The position numbers were made by a program, and so were the translations under genes. Positions 1 to 8,251 of a stretch of DNA of 64,000 bases are shown here, in pieces. The DNA is from Clostridia bacterium (GTDB lineage: Bacteria > Bacillota_A > Clostridia > Christensenellales > Borkfalkiaceae). Within the stretch, counting starts at the first letter, position 1. Each line of letters starts with the position of its first letter. The notes under the pieces were generated by a model. The model made no database searches, was not told the origin of the DNA, and was given only the letters and a program-made list of their open reading frames with translations. The stretch spans positions 1-64,000 of the forward strand of contig JAFTIG010000060.1 of NCBI GenBank assembly GCA_017457015.1, in the 5' to 3' direction.

Positions 1-2
1 AC

Positions 3-176
3 TCTCCAACTATAATAACTAGATATTCTTGTCCTTGTGGAAATGGTGAAATAGTAGAGTATAACACGATAGGCTTTGACGACCATTTCGTTTCTTTAGA
101 GTGTAAAGAGTGCTTAAAAAAATATCACTCATCAATTGATATTATGGGCGCGTGGTTTAGACTTTACGAAAAATAG
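3..176 (+). CDS. C-terminal part of a small Cys-rich protein (5' truncated)
   Basis: The reading frame is open from the window edge to TAG at 174-176, giving 57 residues of the C-terminus. It shows CPCG near the start and CKEC about 26 residues later, a spacing that would suit a four-cysteine zinc site, and ends in the hydrophobic/aromatic stretch MGAWFRLYEK. It is followed by a good intrinsic terminator, which supports a real gene end. The fold resembles short zinc-binding proteins such as restriction alleviation (Lar)-like proteins, but too little is visible to name it. Confidence 0.6.
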   Translation, partial: SPTIITRYSCPCGNGEIVEYNTIGFDDHFVSLECKECLKKYHSSIDIMGAWFRLYEK

Positions 177-207
177 AATTTGTTTGAATAAATAGAAAAA
201 CGCAAAG

Positions 208-232
208 AGCAACGAAGTATCGTTGCTTTTTT
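208..232 (+). terminator. Intrinsic terminator after the left-edge gene
   Basis: AGCAACGA and TCGTTGCT form a perfect 8-bp stem around a 4-base loop, followed directly by a run of T. Confidence 0.85.
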
Positions 233-356
233 CGTTATAGTGGGTTAAATAAAATAGAAAAAATTAACTTAAAATGCTTATTTATGTGATATTAAGTATT
301 AGTATTATAATTATTGAAATTGATAACTTATGATATAATAGTATGTATTTTTGGTC

Positions 357-385
357 TTGTGTTTAGCTAGCGCCTATGTTATAAT
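357..385 (+). promoter_or_regulatory. Probable promoter of the beta-helix protein gene
   Basis: TATAAT at 380-385 is preceded by TGT (extended -10), with a weak -35 (TTGTGT, 357-362) at 17-bp spacing. The rest of 177-424 shows nothing else I can support. Confidence 0.55.
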
Positions 386-424
386 AAAAGAAAAAATATC
401 TAATAAGCATTTAAGAAGTTAGTT

Positions 425-1615
425 ATGGCAAGCGTGAAATTACCTGACGGTGAAGGGCAAATTAACGAGTATATTAAACAATCAAAAGCAGCAGGTTTAG
501 AAAAAACGGTGGTTGAAGACAACTATTTAACTCACGAAGGGTTTATTAAAAACGGTGAAAAAATTATTGCCGATCTTATTAAGGACGTTAAAGCGGAAGG
601 TCAAACTACCGTAGTTATAGCGGGTAACTATTTAATTAGTGATACGATATATATCCCGTCAAATACGACGTTACTTCTTAAAGATTGTCATTTGCGCTTG
701 GCTGACGGCGTTTATTGCAATATGTTTAAAAACGAGCGTTGTGAACTCGAGTTGGAATATCGCACGAGAGAAAACGCTGACCGTAATATAAAGATTATCG
801 GTGAAGGTAGAGCGGTTATTGACGGTGGTAACTATAACGGATTATCCGAGCGTACTCAAAATACAAACGGTTTGCCGAGTATTTGGAAAAATAACTCGTT
901 CTTCTTTTCAAATATGGAAAATTTTGAAATAAGAAATCTTAAAGTTATTAATCAGCGTTGGTGGGCGTTCCACTTCAACCACTGCCGTCGTGGCAAAATT
1001 TGCGATATAGAATTTTTGGCAGACTACACGCGCTATATTGATGGAAAGCGCATTTTAGGATTAGATAGGGCGGTGTGTGATGAAGTTTACGCAAGAAATG
1101 CAGACGGTATCGATCTTCGCATAGGCTGTCACGATATTATTATTGAGAATATTACCGGGTTCGTTCAAGACGACTCGGTTGCATTGACGGCTTTGGCTAG
1201 ACCAGAAGAAAGAAGATATTATGTAGAAGGGGAAACGAACGATATATATAACGTAATAATTAGAAACGTTATGACTTCCGCCTTCCACTCTAACGTACGT
1301 TTGCTAAATCAGTACTGGACTGCACCTGCAAAACTTTATAATATATTAGTTGACGGAGTAGTGGATACGTCTGTTGATGAAAAATACTACGTTGGAAGAA
1401 GTGCTGCAGCCGTAAGGGTTGGCGACGTGCATAAATACGGTGAGCGCCATAGTTATGCAAATGAAACTTATAATATAGTTATCAAAAACGTGTTTGCTCG
1501 CGGAATGGCAGGCGTAAAACTCGTTGGGGATATGACCAACGTTAAATGTGAAAATATTTGTGGATACGACGGTTGTCCTAATGCAATAGATGCAGAACAT
1601 GCTAAATTGTTTTAA
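425..1615 (+). CDS. GH28-like right-handed beta-helix protein
   Basis: A 396-residue protein with the repeated short hydrophobic strands of a parallel beta-helix. The region NADGID (225-230) and QDDSVAL (248-254) aligns with the NTD and GDD catalytic aspartate motifs of GH28 polygalacturonases, with D227 and D249/D250 at about the expected spacing. H288 followed by R292 may stand in for the usual His and Arg, but the canonical GHG motif is absent. There is no signal peptide, so the enzyme would be cytoplasmic and act on imported oligosaccharides. The ATG lacks a clear Shine-Dalgarno. The gene stands alone between two terminators. Family assignment is fairly secure; the substrate is unknown. 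Confidence 0.75.
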   Translation: MASVKLPDGEGQINEYIKQSKAAGLEKTVVEDNYLTHEGFIKNGEKIIADLIKDVKAEGQTTVVIAGNYLISDTIYIPSNTTLLLKDCHLRLADGVYCNMFKNERCELELEYRTRENADRNIKIIGEGRAVIDGGNYNGLSERTQNTNGLPSIWKNNSFFFSNMENFEIRNLKVINQRWWAFHFNHCRRGKICDIEFLADYTRYIDGKRILGLDRAVCDEVYARNADGIDLRIGCHDIIIENITGFVQDDSVALTALARPEERRYYVEGETNDIYNVIIRNVMTSAFHSNVRLLNQYWTAPAKLYNILVDGVVDTSVDEKYYVGRSAAAVRVGDVHKYGERHSYANETYNIVIKNVFARGMAGVKLVGDMTNVKCENICGYDGCPNAIDAEHAKLF

Positions 1616-1632
1616 CTAAATAATATACTAAT

Positions 1633-1668
1633 AAACGCCTAAACGTTAACGTTTGGGCGTTTATTTTA
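1633..1668 (+). terminator. Intrinsic terminator
   Basis: A 13-bp stem (one G-T pair) with AAACGCC/GGCGTTT arms around TTAA, followed by TTATTTT, 17 bases after the stop codon. Confidence 0.85.
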
Positions 1669-1767
1669 CGATAAAATCGTGCATTAAAGTAATAAATGTT
1701 AACGCAATTAAATTGAATACAATTTAATATTTTTAAAAACTTTACGAATATTTTTTTGAATTTGTTA

Positions 1768-1796
1768 TTGACATATGGACATACGTAATGTATAAT
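1768..1796 (+). promoter_or_regulatory. Consensus SigA promoter of the lemA operon
   Basis: Perfect TTGACA (1768-1773) and TATAAT (1791-1796) separated by exactly 17 bases. The predicted start leaves a leader of about 30 bases before the 1835 gene. Confidence 0.9.
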
Positions 1797-1834
1797 AATA
1801 AAAAAGGAATTAGATTTTTGGAGAGATAAGTTTT

Positions 1835-3637
1835 ATGCGCAATAAAATTCTTGAACCGTTAAAGTTTTACGAACAGACGGGGAAGATTGAACACGATAAA
1901 AACGCGCGTGAATATTTTGACAGTCTTGTTCTTGCATCAAAAATAAACGTAGAAGAAAATAGAAAGTCCGCGGCGGATTATCGTAAACAATTACATAAAG
2001 CCGAGTGTGTCAATAAAAAGATAAAAAAATTACGGGTGCTTAAAGGTTTTCTGATTTTTCTTATCGTCGCGGGACTGCTTACCGCAATACTCGGCGGAAT
2101 ACTCGCAAGTGGCACTTTGCAAATAATTTTGCCTTGCGTGGGCGCTATCGTCGCAGTTACAAGTCTACTTATAATTTTATTAAAGATAAGAAAGACTTTA
2201 AGAAAAGCGTTAATTTTGTACGAGCAGGAGATGAAAAAAGCAAACGCCTTGCTCGCTGTTGCCGAAGGGCAGATGGCGGCGCTAAACGCGTTGTTTACCG
2301 AACGCGATACGTTTAACGTAATAGAAAAAACCTTGCCCGATATTATTAAGTTCAGTCCGGACTACTCTATGGAACTTGACGACGATTTTAGAAAGAATTA
2401 CGACTTTATCGATAATATTTACGAAAACCGTTCGGTAATAGATACCGTATCGGGAAGACTACTTAAAAATCCCTTCGTGTTTTATCGTTACGAAAATCAC
2501 CGTATGGGCAGTAAAAATTATCACGGTACGTTAGTTATAAGTTATTACGTTACCGTGCGCGACAGTAAAGGCAACTTACGCAGAGAGCGCCGAACGCAAA
2601 CTTTGCACGCAACGGTAAATAAGCCTTTCCCGTATTACAGTTATCATACGGCGCTTGGCTACGGACATCAATGTTCACCGGATTTAAACTTTTCAAGGAC
2701 GGCAACCGACGTTGAAGAACTTTCCGATAGGCAAGTGGAACGTCGCGTTAAAAAGGGAGAGAAAAAGTTAAGAAAACTGTCGAAAAAGGCGCTCGGTGAC
2801 GGCAGGCAGTTTACCGAGATGACCAACTCCGAGTTTGACGTTTTATTCGGGGCGACCGATCGAGATCATGAAGTGCAGTTCCGCGTACTCTTTTCGCCTA
2901 TGGCGCAGATAAACATGGTAGACCTTTTGCGCTCTCCCGTAGGCTACGGCGACGATTTTAATTTTATAAAGAAAGGTCGTTTTAACTGTATAGAGAGTGA
3001 ACACGCACAGCGTTGGGGCATGGACGCGTCGCCTGCAAATTACTATTCGTACGACGTAGATATTGCAAAACAGAAATTCGTAGACTTTAACAACGAGTAT
3101 TTTAAGTCGGTTTACTTTGACTTTGCACCGTTACTTACAATCCCAGCATACCACCAAGAACCAAGCGAAGTGTTCGAGCCGATAAAGCGAGAAACGGCAA
3201 ACTATACTTATTACGAGCACGAAGCGCTTGCCAACGCTGTCGGTGCAAGGTATTTTGCGCACCAAGCGTCGGTTACCGAAGTTATACTTAAATCGAGATA
3301 TTTATTTTCAAGAAACGATATAGACGTGGTAGAAGTAACCGCAAACTCGTACGCAGCGGAAAATAGGGTGGATTTCGTACCCGTACTCGGCGGTGACGGC
3401 AGAATACATAGCGTTCCCGTTCCGTGGGTAGAATATATCCCCGTAAGCAACAGAACTAACGTAGCGGTTAAAAAGTTAGGATATTTAAACAAAGACTTCA
3501 AAGAAAAAGTCAAAGTCACAGGCGTTGGCGACGCGCTTTTCAATACGCCAAGCGCATATTTTCACGGTCTTTTTGCGAAGATTATCGACGGCAACGACGT
3601 AAGCCCGATAAATAGCATTTTAGATAGATTAAAATAA
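1835..3637 (+). CDS. Large membrane protein paired with LemA
   Basis: A 600-residue protein with no signal peptide. Residues 1-65 are charged and helical, two adjacent membrane segments follow at about 67-88 and 92-114, then a helical linker and a large soluble domain of about 430 residues rich in Tyr, Phe and Asp. I recognise no catalytic motif. It sits 18 bases upstream of a LemA gene and shares its promoter. From memory, large two-TM proteins adjacent to LemA occur in mollicutes and other Firmicutes without known function. The Shine-Dalgarno is GGAGAGA. It probably forms a membrane complex with LemA; this is inference from gene order. Confidence 0.75.
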   Translation: MRNKILEPLKFYEQTGKIEHDKNAREYFDSLVLASKINVEENRKSAADYRKQLHKAECVNKKIKKLRVLKGFLIFLIVAGLLTAILGGILASGTLQIILPCVGAIVAVTSLLIILLKIRKTLRKALILYEQEMKKANALLAVAEGQMAALNALFTERDTFNVIEKTLPDIIKFSPDYSMELDDDFRKNYDFIDNIYENRSVIDTVSGRLLKNPFVFYRYENHRMGSKNYHGTLVISYYVTVRDSKGNLRRERRTQTLHATVNKPFPYYSYHTALGYGHQCSPDLNFSRTATDVEELSDRQVERRVKKGEKKLRKLSKKALGDGRQFTEMTNSEFDVLFGATDRDHEVQFRVLFSPMAQINMVDLLRSPVGYGDDFNFIKKGRFNCIESEHAQRWGMDASPANYYSYDVDIAKQKFVDFNNEYFKSVYFDFAPLLTIPAYHQEPSEVFEPIKRETANYTYYEHEALANAVGARYFAHQASVTEVILKSRYLFSRNDIDVVEVTANSYAAENRVDFVPVLGGDGRIHSVPVPWVEYIPVSNRTNVAVKKLGYLNKDFKEKVKVTGVGDALFNTPSAYFHGLFAKIIDGNDVSPINSILDRLK

Positions 3638-3655
3638 TTTTAAGGAGAGAAAACA

Positions 3656-4318
3656 ATGTCAGTACAATTAGACGAAAGCAACGTAAACACCACTGGTAAC
3701 GACGTAAACGTTATTCAACAAAAAATCACGGCAAAGGTCGGATTCGGCTCAAAACTTTTTGAAGTTCTTTTATGGATACTTTTAATTATTCCAGGAGTAA
3801 TATTTACTTTTAAGAAGGTAAAAGCCGATAACTATTTTCAACAGTTACAGCAAAAGATACAGAAGAACGCGTCGCAGATAGACAACTATATGGAACAGCG
3901 CGTTATGGTATTGCAAAACTGCGCAAAACTTCTAGATAAAGCAATAGACCTTGACAAAACTACTTTTGAAAATATCGCAAAATATAGAAGTGGTAATTTC
4001 GATCAAAAAGAATTAGAAAGGAACAACATGGCGGGGCAAATTGAAGATTTATCAAGGAATATTAACGTTGCACTTGAAAATTATCCAGACTTAAAAGCAC
4101 ATCAAACCATAACCGACGCAATGCGTCAAAACTACCAACTTCAACTTGAAATAACTGCGGCTCGTGAACTCTATAACGATACCGTTTCCGAGTGGAACAG
4201 ATCGCTCTTTATGTGGCCGACAAAACAAATAGTTGCAGCAAAACACGGATTTTCTACTAGAATACCTTTCTCAATCTCGTCTGAGATGAAAGAAAAGGCA
4301 AGAGGAACGTTCTTTTAA
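3656..4318 (+). CDS. lemA: LemA family protein
   Basis: A 220-residue protein with one membrane segment at about 36-53 followed by a long helical bundle. The helices carry typical LemA features, including the polar stretch after the membrane anchor, NYMEQRVMVLQNCAKLL, and the late WNRSLFMWPTKQIVA segment, where family members usually have an N-x-x-Y/W ... FP pattern. The first 30 residues precede the membrane and are longer than in typical LemA. It is the second gene of a two-gene operon with strong GGAGAG 10 bases before ATG. LemA function in bacteria is unresolved; a role at the envelope is likely. Confidence 0.85.
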   Translation: MSVQLDESNVNTTGNDVNVIQQKITAKVGFGSKLFEVLLWILLIIPGVIFTFKKVKADNYFQQLQQKIQKNASQIDNYMEQRVMVLQNCAKLLDKAIDLDKTTFENIAKYRSGNFDQKELERNNMAGQIEDLSRNINVALENYPDLKAHQTITDAMRQNYQLQLEITAARELYNDTVSEWNRSLFMWPTKQIVAAKHGFSTRIPFSISSEMKEKARGTFF

Positions 4319-4354
4319 TGTCAATTTAAGTTGATTTTTAGCGTTAAAATTCGT

Positions 4355-4383
4355 TTGACTTTTATAATTTGCAGAGTTATAAT
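4355..4383 (+). promoter_or_regulatory. Promoter of the MFS transporter gene
   Basis: TTGACT (4355-4360), 17-bp spacer, TATAAT (4378-4383). The expected start near 4390 is right at the base of a terminator-like hairpin (4388-4420). Confidence 0.85.
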
Positions 4384-4387
4384 TAAG

Positions 4388-4420
4388 AAAGGAAAGTAAA
4401 TGAGTGGTTACTTTCCTTTT
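4388..4420 (+). terminator. Terminator-like hairpin at the junction of the lemA operon and the MFS leader
   Basis: GGAAAGTAA (4391-4399) pairs with TTACTTTCC (4408-4416), followed by TTTT. It can end lemA transcripts, but it also starts within a base or two of the predicted MFS transcription start, so it would be the first structure in the MFS leader. Confidence 0.7.
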
Positions 4421-4444
4421 CTATTACTGTAAGGATGGTTGGAT

Positions 4445-5722
4445 ATGTCTGTGCAAGTAAATGGAACAAATAGCGTTCAGCGTGATCGCGCGGCAAAAAT
4501 GCTTATTTGGGCGTGTTTTTTCTTGCTTTTAATGGTGCACGGCTCTAAAAACGCTTATATAGCAGAAGTCGTTGCTTTGCAAGACGTGTTTGCAAAGAGC
4601 AAAGCGGAAATCAGCCTTGCAATGACCTATTATTTTATAACTTACGCAATAACGCAGATCGTGCTATCCTTTTTAATGGGCAAGATTAATTTGAAAATTT
4701 TTATGTCCGTTACGGTAGGACTTTCCGCAATACTTACTATGCTTATAGCGTTTATGCCGAGCATTAGCGGTATATACGTTTTATGTAGTATAAACGGCGT
4801 CTTGCAAGCGGGTACGTATTCGGGTGGTATGGCGGTTATAAGCAAGTATGCGCCTCCGCGTTTTTTTGCGTTTGCAAACACGCTAATGAGTTCTGCATCT
4901 GCACTTTACGGATTTATTTCATACGGTGTAACGGCGCTTTTCGTAGGAATGGGCAGGTGGGATCTACCCTTTATCATTTTGGGCGCGTTGCTTTTTGTTT
5001 CCGCATGTTTTTTCTTTTACGCCGTAAACAAAATGCGTTCTTTCCCCAAGGTAGAGTTAGTAAAAGAAGAAGTCGCGATAGTAAATCGTCCATACGTTAA
5101 ATTAAATACCAAATCGTCAAAAATCGTGTTCATTATTATAATGATGTTAATCGCATTTTTGGGTAATTTCTTACATTACTCGGTTATGAACTGGGTGCCG
5201 GATATGTTGCACTCAATATTTAGTATGCCAAAAGAGTATTCTATCTTGATAACCCTTTTAGTTCCACTTGCAATGTTTGTTGGCTCTGTCGTGGCTATTC
5301 GCATATGTGAACGGTTTAGAAATTTATTCGTAATCGGCATAATTTCGCTCGTCGCAATTGTTATTCTTTATGCGTTGATCGCACTGTTTTACGACGTGAA
5401 TATCGTACTTACGCTCGTTATTATGGTAATAACGTTTATGACAGCGTCGGCACAGCGTTTGGTTTATACTTCTATTATGGCATTCAAGATGGCAACTGAA
5501 GTAAACGTTGGTACTTTCACTGCGGCAACTAATGCGTTTGCGTCTATTTCGGCAGGCGTTGCACCTACCGTGGCGGGCAGTATAATAGACGCGGGACAGG
5601 GTAACCAAGGTTACGGCACGCTCTTTATTTTCGTACTACTATTGTGTGTAGTAATGCTTGCGTTCGTAACGCTAATTTCAATTTATTACCTAAACAAAAA
5701 ACGCAAAGAAAAGGCTTTATAA
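4445..5722 (+). CDS. MFS transporter
   Basis: A 425-residue protein with about 12 membrane segments in two six-helix halves separated by a basic/acidic loop near residues 190-215 (SFPKVELVKEE). This is the major facilitator layout. An in-frame TTG lies six bases upstream (4439), but AAGGA at 4431-4435 is spaced correctly for ATG 4445. The gene has its own promoter and ends in a bidirectional terminator. Its start resembles that of the second MFS protein of the window (34654), with a short cytoplasmic N-terminus leading into a Trp/Cys-rich first helix. The substrate cannot be told from sequence; sugar phosphates or organic anions are possible. Confidence 0.85.
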   Translation: MSVQVNGTNSVQRDRAAKMLIWACFFLLLMVHGSKNAYIAEVVALQDVFAKSKAEISLAMTYYFITYAITQIVLSFLMGKINLKIFMSVTVGLSAILTMLIAFMPSISGIYVLCSINGVLQAGTYSGGMAVISKYAPPRFFAFANTLMSSASALYGFISYGVTALFVGMGRWDLPFIILGALLFVSACFFFYAVNKMRSFPKVELVKEEVAIVNRPYVKLNTKSSKIVFIIIMMLIAFLGNFLHYSVMNWVPDMLHSIFSMPKEYSILITLLVPLAMFVGSVVAIRICERFRNLFVIGIISLVAIVILYALIALFYDVNIVLTLVIMVITFMTASAQRLVYTSIMAFKMATEVNVGTFTAATNAFASISAGVAPTVAGSIIDAGQGNQGYGTLFIFVLLLCVVMLAFVTLISIYYLNKKRKEKAL

Positions 5723-5780
5723 ATAACGTTTTAATTAGTGGTTTTAGTATAAACAAAAGTAAAGTATATAATTTATAAAA

Positions 5781-5818
5781 TACACCCCGAAAGTTTTATT
5801 TTCGGGGTGTATTGTTTA
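5781..5818. terminator. Bidirectional terminator
   Basis: A 12-bp perfect stem (TACACCCCGAAA/TTTCGGGGTGTA) with a 7-base loop between converging genes. T-rich tracts follow on the plus strand and weaker ones on the minus strand. Confidence 0.85.
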
Positions 5819-5844
5819 TTGATAAGTATTTGATTGATATAAGA

Positions 5845-6618
5845 TTAACCGCCTTTTTTAAGAGTTTTGGCGGAAATGGTTGCAACGAATTTCCTTGAAA
5901 AAAATCTCGGTGCAAACGCCGTAAGTTTATTAGTAAATCTGTAGACTGCAATACGTTTACCTTTAAGTGATTTTTTGTATGCAAACGTCGCTATTGTTTT
6001 AGCGGATACTGGCTTAATCTTCTTAAACGTCCAGTCGTTTTTAGCGCGTTCCACAAAGCCCGATATAAAAGGACCGGGGCAAAGGGTTAAAAGTTTTACT
6101 TTACTCTTTCTTATTTCGTGAGAGATAGATTCGCCAAGGTTTAAAACGAATGCTTTGCTTGCGTGATAGGTGCACATATATGGACCTGGTACGAACCCTG
6201 CGAGCGAGCCGACGTTTATAATATGCCCTTCATTATTTGCGAGCATATCGGTGATAAAGGCTCGTGTAAAATAAAGAAGAGCAGAGCAGTTGACTGCGAT
6301 CATTTTCATTTGTAAGTCTATATCCATATCCTTAAAGTCCGTTCTGTCGCCAAAGCCTGCACCGTTTACTAAATTATTGATAAAATATCCCTTTTCTTTT
6401 GCGAAAGAAAACACCTTTTCGCACTCGTCTTTTTTCGATAAGTCCGCGCAAATAAAGTCCACGAAGACGCCGTATTGTTTTTCAAGTTCAAATTTAAGTG
6501 CGGAAAGTTTGTCGCTATTTGTTGCCACTAATAAGAGATTGTTCTTGTCCTTGGCGTAAAGGTTGCAAAATTCTTTGCCGAGTCCGCCCGTCGCGCCTGT
6601 AATTAAAGTTGCTTTCAT
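5845..6618 (-). CDS. SDR-family oxidoreductase
   Basis: A 257-residue short-chain dehydrogenase/reductase. It has the cofactor-binding TGATGGLG at 7-14, NGAG in strand 4, the catalytic Ser in INVGSLAG, and YHASK with Y151 and K155. The layout matches the DltE/YqjQ-like classical SDRs acting on unspecified small molecules. The C-terminal 50 residues are basic and may contact the membrane. No obvious Shine-Dalgarno precedes the ATG. It lies downstream of HU on the same strand but is separated from it by a weak terminator. Substrate unknown. Confidence 0.9.
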   Translation of the reverse strand: MKATLITGATGGLGKEFCNLYAKDKNNLLLVATNSDKLSALKFELEKQYGVFVDFICADLSKKDECEKVFSFAKEKGYFINNLVNGAGFGDRTDFKDMDIDLQMKMIAVNCSALLYFTRAFITDMLANNEGHIINVGSLAGFVPGPYMCTYHASKAFVLNLGESISHEIRKSKVKLLTLCPGPFISGFVERAKNDWTFKKIKPVSAKTIATFAYKKSLKGKRIAVYRFTNKLTAFAPRFFSRKFVATISAKTLKKGG

Positions 6619-6657
6619 ATCGATTATTCCATAAAACTTATAATTTTTTTATATAAA

Positions 6658-6686
6658 GAAAGCCTGTCCAAAACGGAAAGGCTTGT
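6658..6686 (-). terminator. Probable terminator of the HU gene
   Basis: On the minus strand AAGCCT and AGGCTT flank a partly paired loop and lead into TCTTTATAT. The stem is imperfect and the T-run is broken. Confidence 0.5.
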
Positions 6687-6698
6687 CTTTTGCAGTAC

Positions 6699-6971
6699 TT
6701 AGTTAAAAGAATCTTTGTACGCTTTACCGAACTTAAATGTCGGCATTTTAGATTCAGCGATGGAGATTTTTTCCTGAGTTTTGGGATTGATACCTTCTCT
6801 TGCCGGTTTAACTTTAATTTCAAAAGTACCGAAACCTGAGATTTGGATTTTTTCCCCTGCGTTAAGGCCGTCAGTGATTGCCTCGATAACGCCGTCAAGC
6901 GCATTTGCCGCATCTTTAAGAGTAATGCCGGCTTTGTTGGCGATTGCCCTTACCAATTCATTCTTATTCAT
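6699..6971 (-). CDS. hup: HU family DNA-binding protein
   Basis: A 90-residue protein of standard HU length. It begins MNKNELVRAIANKAG, has the conserved GFGTFEIKVKPAREGINPKT arm region (about residues 46-65), and ends with the helix GKAYKDSFN. HU bends DNA non-specifically and compacts the nucleoid as a dimer. GGGAGGA precedes the ATG at good spacing. A strong promoter with an extended -10 lies about 35 bases upstream, in keeping with high expression. Nothing unusual is visible. Confidence 0.97.
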   Translation of the reverse strand: MNKNELVRAIANKAGITLKDAANALDGVIEAITDGLNAGEKIQISGFGTFEIKVKPAREGINPKTQEKISIAESKMPTFKFGKAYKDSFN

Positions 6972-7002
6972 TTTAAGAATCCTCCCAAATATTTATACAC
7001 TT

Positions 7003-7030
7003 ATTATACCACATATATAAAATATTTCAA
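7003..7030 (-). promoter_or_regulatory. Promoter of the HU gene
   Basis: Minus strand: TTGAAA (7030-7025), 16-bp spacer ending TGG, TATAAT (7008-7003); an extended -10 promoter. Confidence 0.85.
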
Positions 7031-7109
7031 TAGGTTTTTGAAAATTTTTCAAAAATTTTGTTATTTTTTATAAGTTTTTGACCTTACGACAATAAATTTT
7101 ATATTCCGC

Positions 7110-7138
7110 TTGACAAGGATAGTATAAATTATTAATAT
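7110..7138 (+). promoter_or_regulatory. Promoter of the 7163 gene
   Basis: TTGACA (7110-7115), 17-bp spacer, TAATAT (7133-7138). Confidence 0.75.
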
Positions 7139-7162
7139 TTACAAGACTTTTTAAGGGGAAAT

Positions 7163-8200
7163 ATGGATTTTAAGCAAAATTTAAAACGTATAGAAAAGAT
7201 AAATGATAATGCGTTTACGATAAAAAATAACTTAATAGACGTTGCTAAAGAGATTGTAGCAACCCGTCCGTATGCAACCGTTGCTATTTTTTGCACTCAA
7301 GATGAAATAACGGTAGTGCTTGAACTTTTAAGCGCGCTTAAAAAGTTCGGAAACAAAACGGTTGTTTTAGAGTGCGGTAAAAACGCGGAATTTTCCGTCG
7401 ACACGGTAAAAGATTTTTTAACCGTGCCAGAAAACGTTCGCGCCGTTTTAGTGACGTCGGAAAAACTATTAAAGGCGGTTAAATATTATGCCGAGATAAA
7501 ATTCGTGCCCTGCTTTTTTATACCTATCGACGGCATACCTTTAGGAATATATGATAAAACAGCGACGATTGTTGACGGTGAAAAGTTATACAAAGTGCGA
7601 TTAAAAAGTCCAAAAGTGGTGTTTGTCAAAAACAAGGTAAGCGCAAGTTTTTTTGAGAGCGTTACTCTTTCGTTATTATCAAGATTGTTTTCGCTTTGCG
7701 ATATAGGTATTGACGGACAAGTAAAAGATGCAATTTTGCAAGCGATAAATGGATTAGCATGCAAAGATTTCGACCGCTTGGTAAATTATTCTTTTATTGC
7801 AGAACAAAAGGCTTTAGAAGGTTGTTTTTCTACAAATAATATTGCTCTTGCTACATATTACGCGTACGGGATAAGTCGACCTATGCCCACGATATGTAAG
7901 GCGTTTTTAACTGAGTATAAAGAGCAATTAAAAAAAGATAAATTTATTCCGCCAAACTTTAACGGCACGGCAAGAGAAATATCACTTTTAACTGGGTTAT
8001 CATTATCTTTTACTCTTAATAAAATACATAAAGGTTTATTAAACGGGTGGAAAGAGCCTTTATTAGATAAAAACCTCTTAAGCGTAGCGGAAAGGGCTTT
8101 GAAAATTTATCAAAGTGAATACGGGAAAATTGCATCGCCGACTAGGCGTGAAAAGATAGCGGCTAATCTTGCCGTAAATAATTTTAATATTTTGGTATAA
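7163..8200 (+). CDS. Unrecognised protein, possibly a degenerate dehydroquinate synthase/Fe-ADH-like fold
   Basis: A 345-residue soluble protein with a clear Shine-Dalgarno (AAGGGG). The first 150 residues alternate strands and helices like a Rossmann-type domain (ATVAIFCT, NKTVVLECG, VRAVLVTS). The rest is helical, with stretches such as YSFIAEQKALEGCFST that recall the C-terminal domain of glycerol dehydrogenase or dehydroquinate synthase. I do not see the metal-binding His/Asp set of those enzymes, so the resemblance is only a suggestion. It has its own promoter, and a hairpin follows it. No function is assigned. Confidence 0.55.
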   Translation: MDFKQNLKRIEKINDNAFTIKNNLIDVAKEIVATRPYATVAIFCTQDEITVVLELLSALKKFGNKTVVLECGKNAEFSVDTVKDFLTVPENVRAVLVTSEKLLKAVKYYAEIKFVPCFFIPIDGIPLGIYDKTATIVDGEKLYKVRLKSPKVVFVKNKVSASFFESVTLSLLSRLFSLCDIGIDGQVKDAILQAINGLACKDFDRLVNYSFIAEQKALEGCFSTNNIALATYYAYGISRPMPTICKAFLTEYKEQLKKDKFIPPNFNGTAREISLLTGLSLSFTLNKIHKGLLNGWKEPLLDKNLLSVAERALKIYQSEYGKIASPTRREKIAANLAVNNFNILV

Positions 8201-8218
8201 AGTAGATAAAAACGGTCA

Positions 8219-8251
8219 ATACTCTCACGGAAAAAACGTGGGAGTATTTTT
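8219..8251 (+). promoter_or_regulatory. Terminator-like hairpin that sequesters the Shine-Dalgarno of the 8252 gene
   Basis: ATACTCTCACG (8219-8229) pairs with CGTGGGAGTAT (8237-8247), an 11-bp stem with one G-T pair, then TTTTT and the ATG at 8252. The only ribosome site, GGGAG (8240-8244), is inside the 3' arm. A possible extended -10 (TGGTATAAA, 8193-8201) lies at the end of the preceding gene. Confidence 0.75.

Noticed and set aside
1061..1288. Minus-strand open frames inside the GH28-like gene (and many similar antisense frames across the window)
   Set aside because: They lie wholly inside better-supported genes, have no ribosome sites and show shadow composition.
6638..6913. 91-residue minus-strand frame over the HU gene
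   Set aside because: It overlaps HU in another frame; HU is unmistakable.
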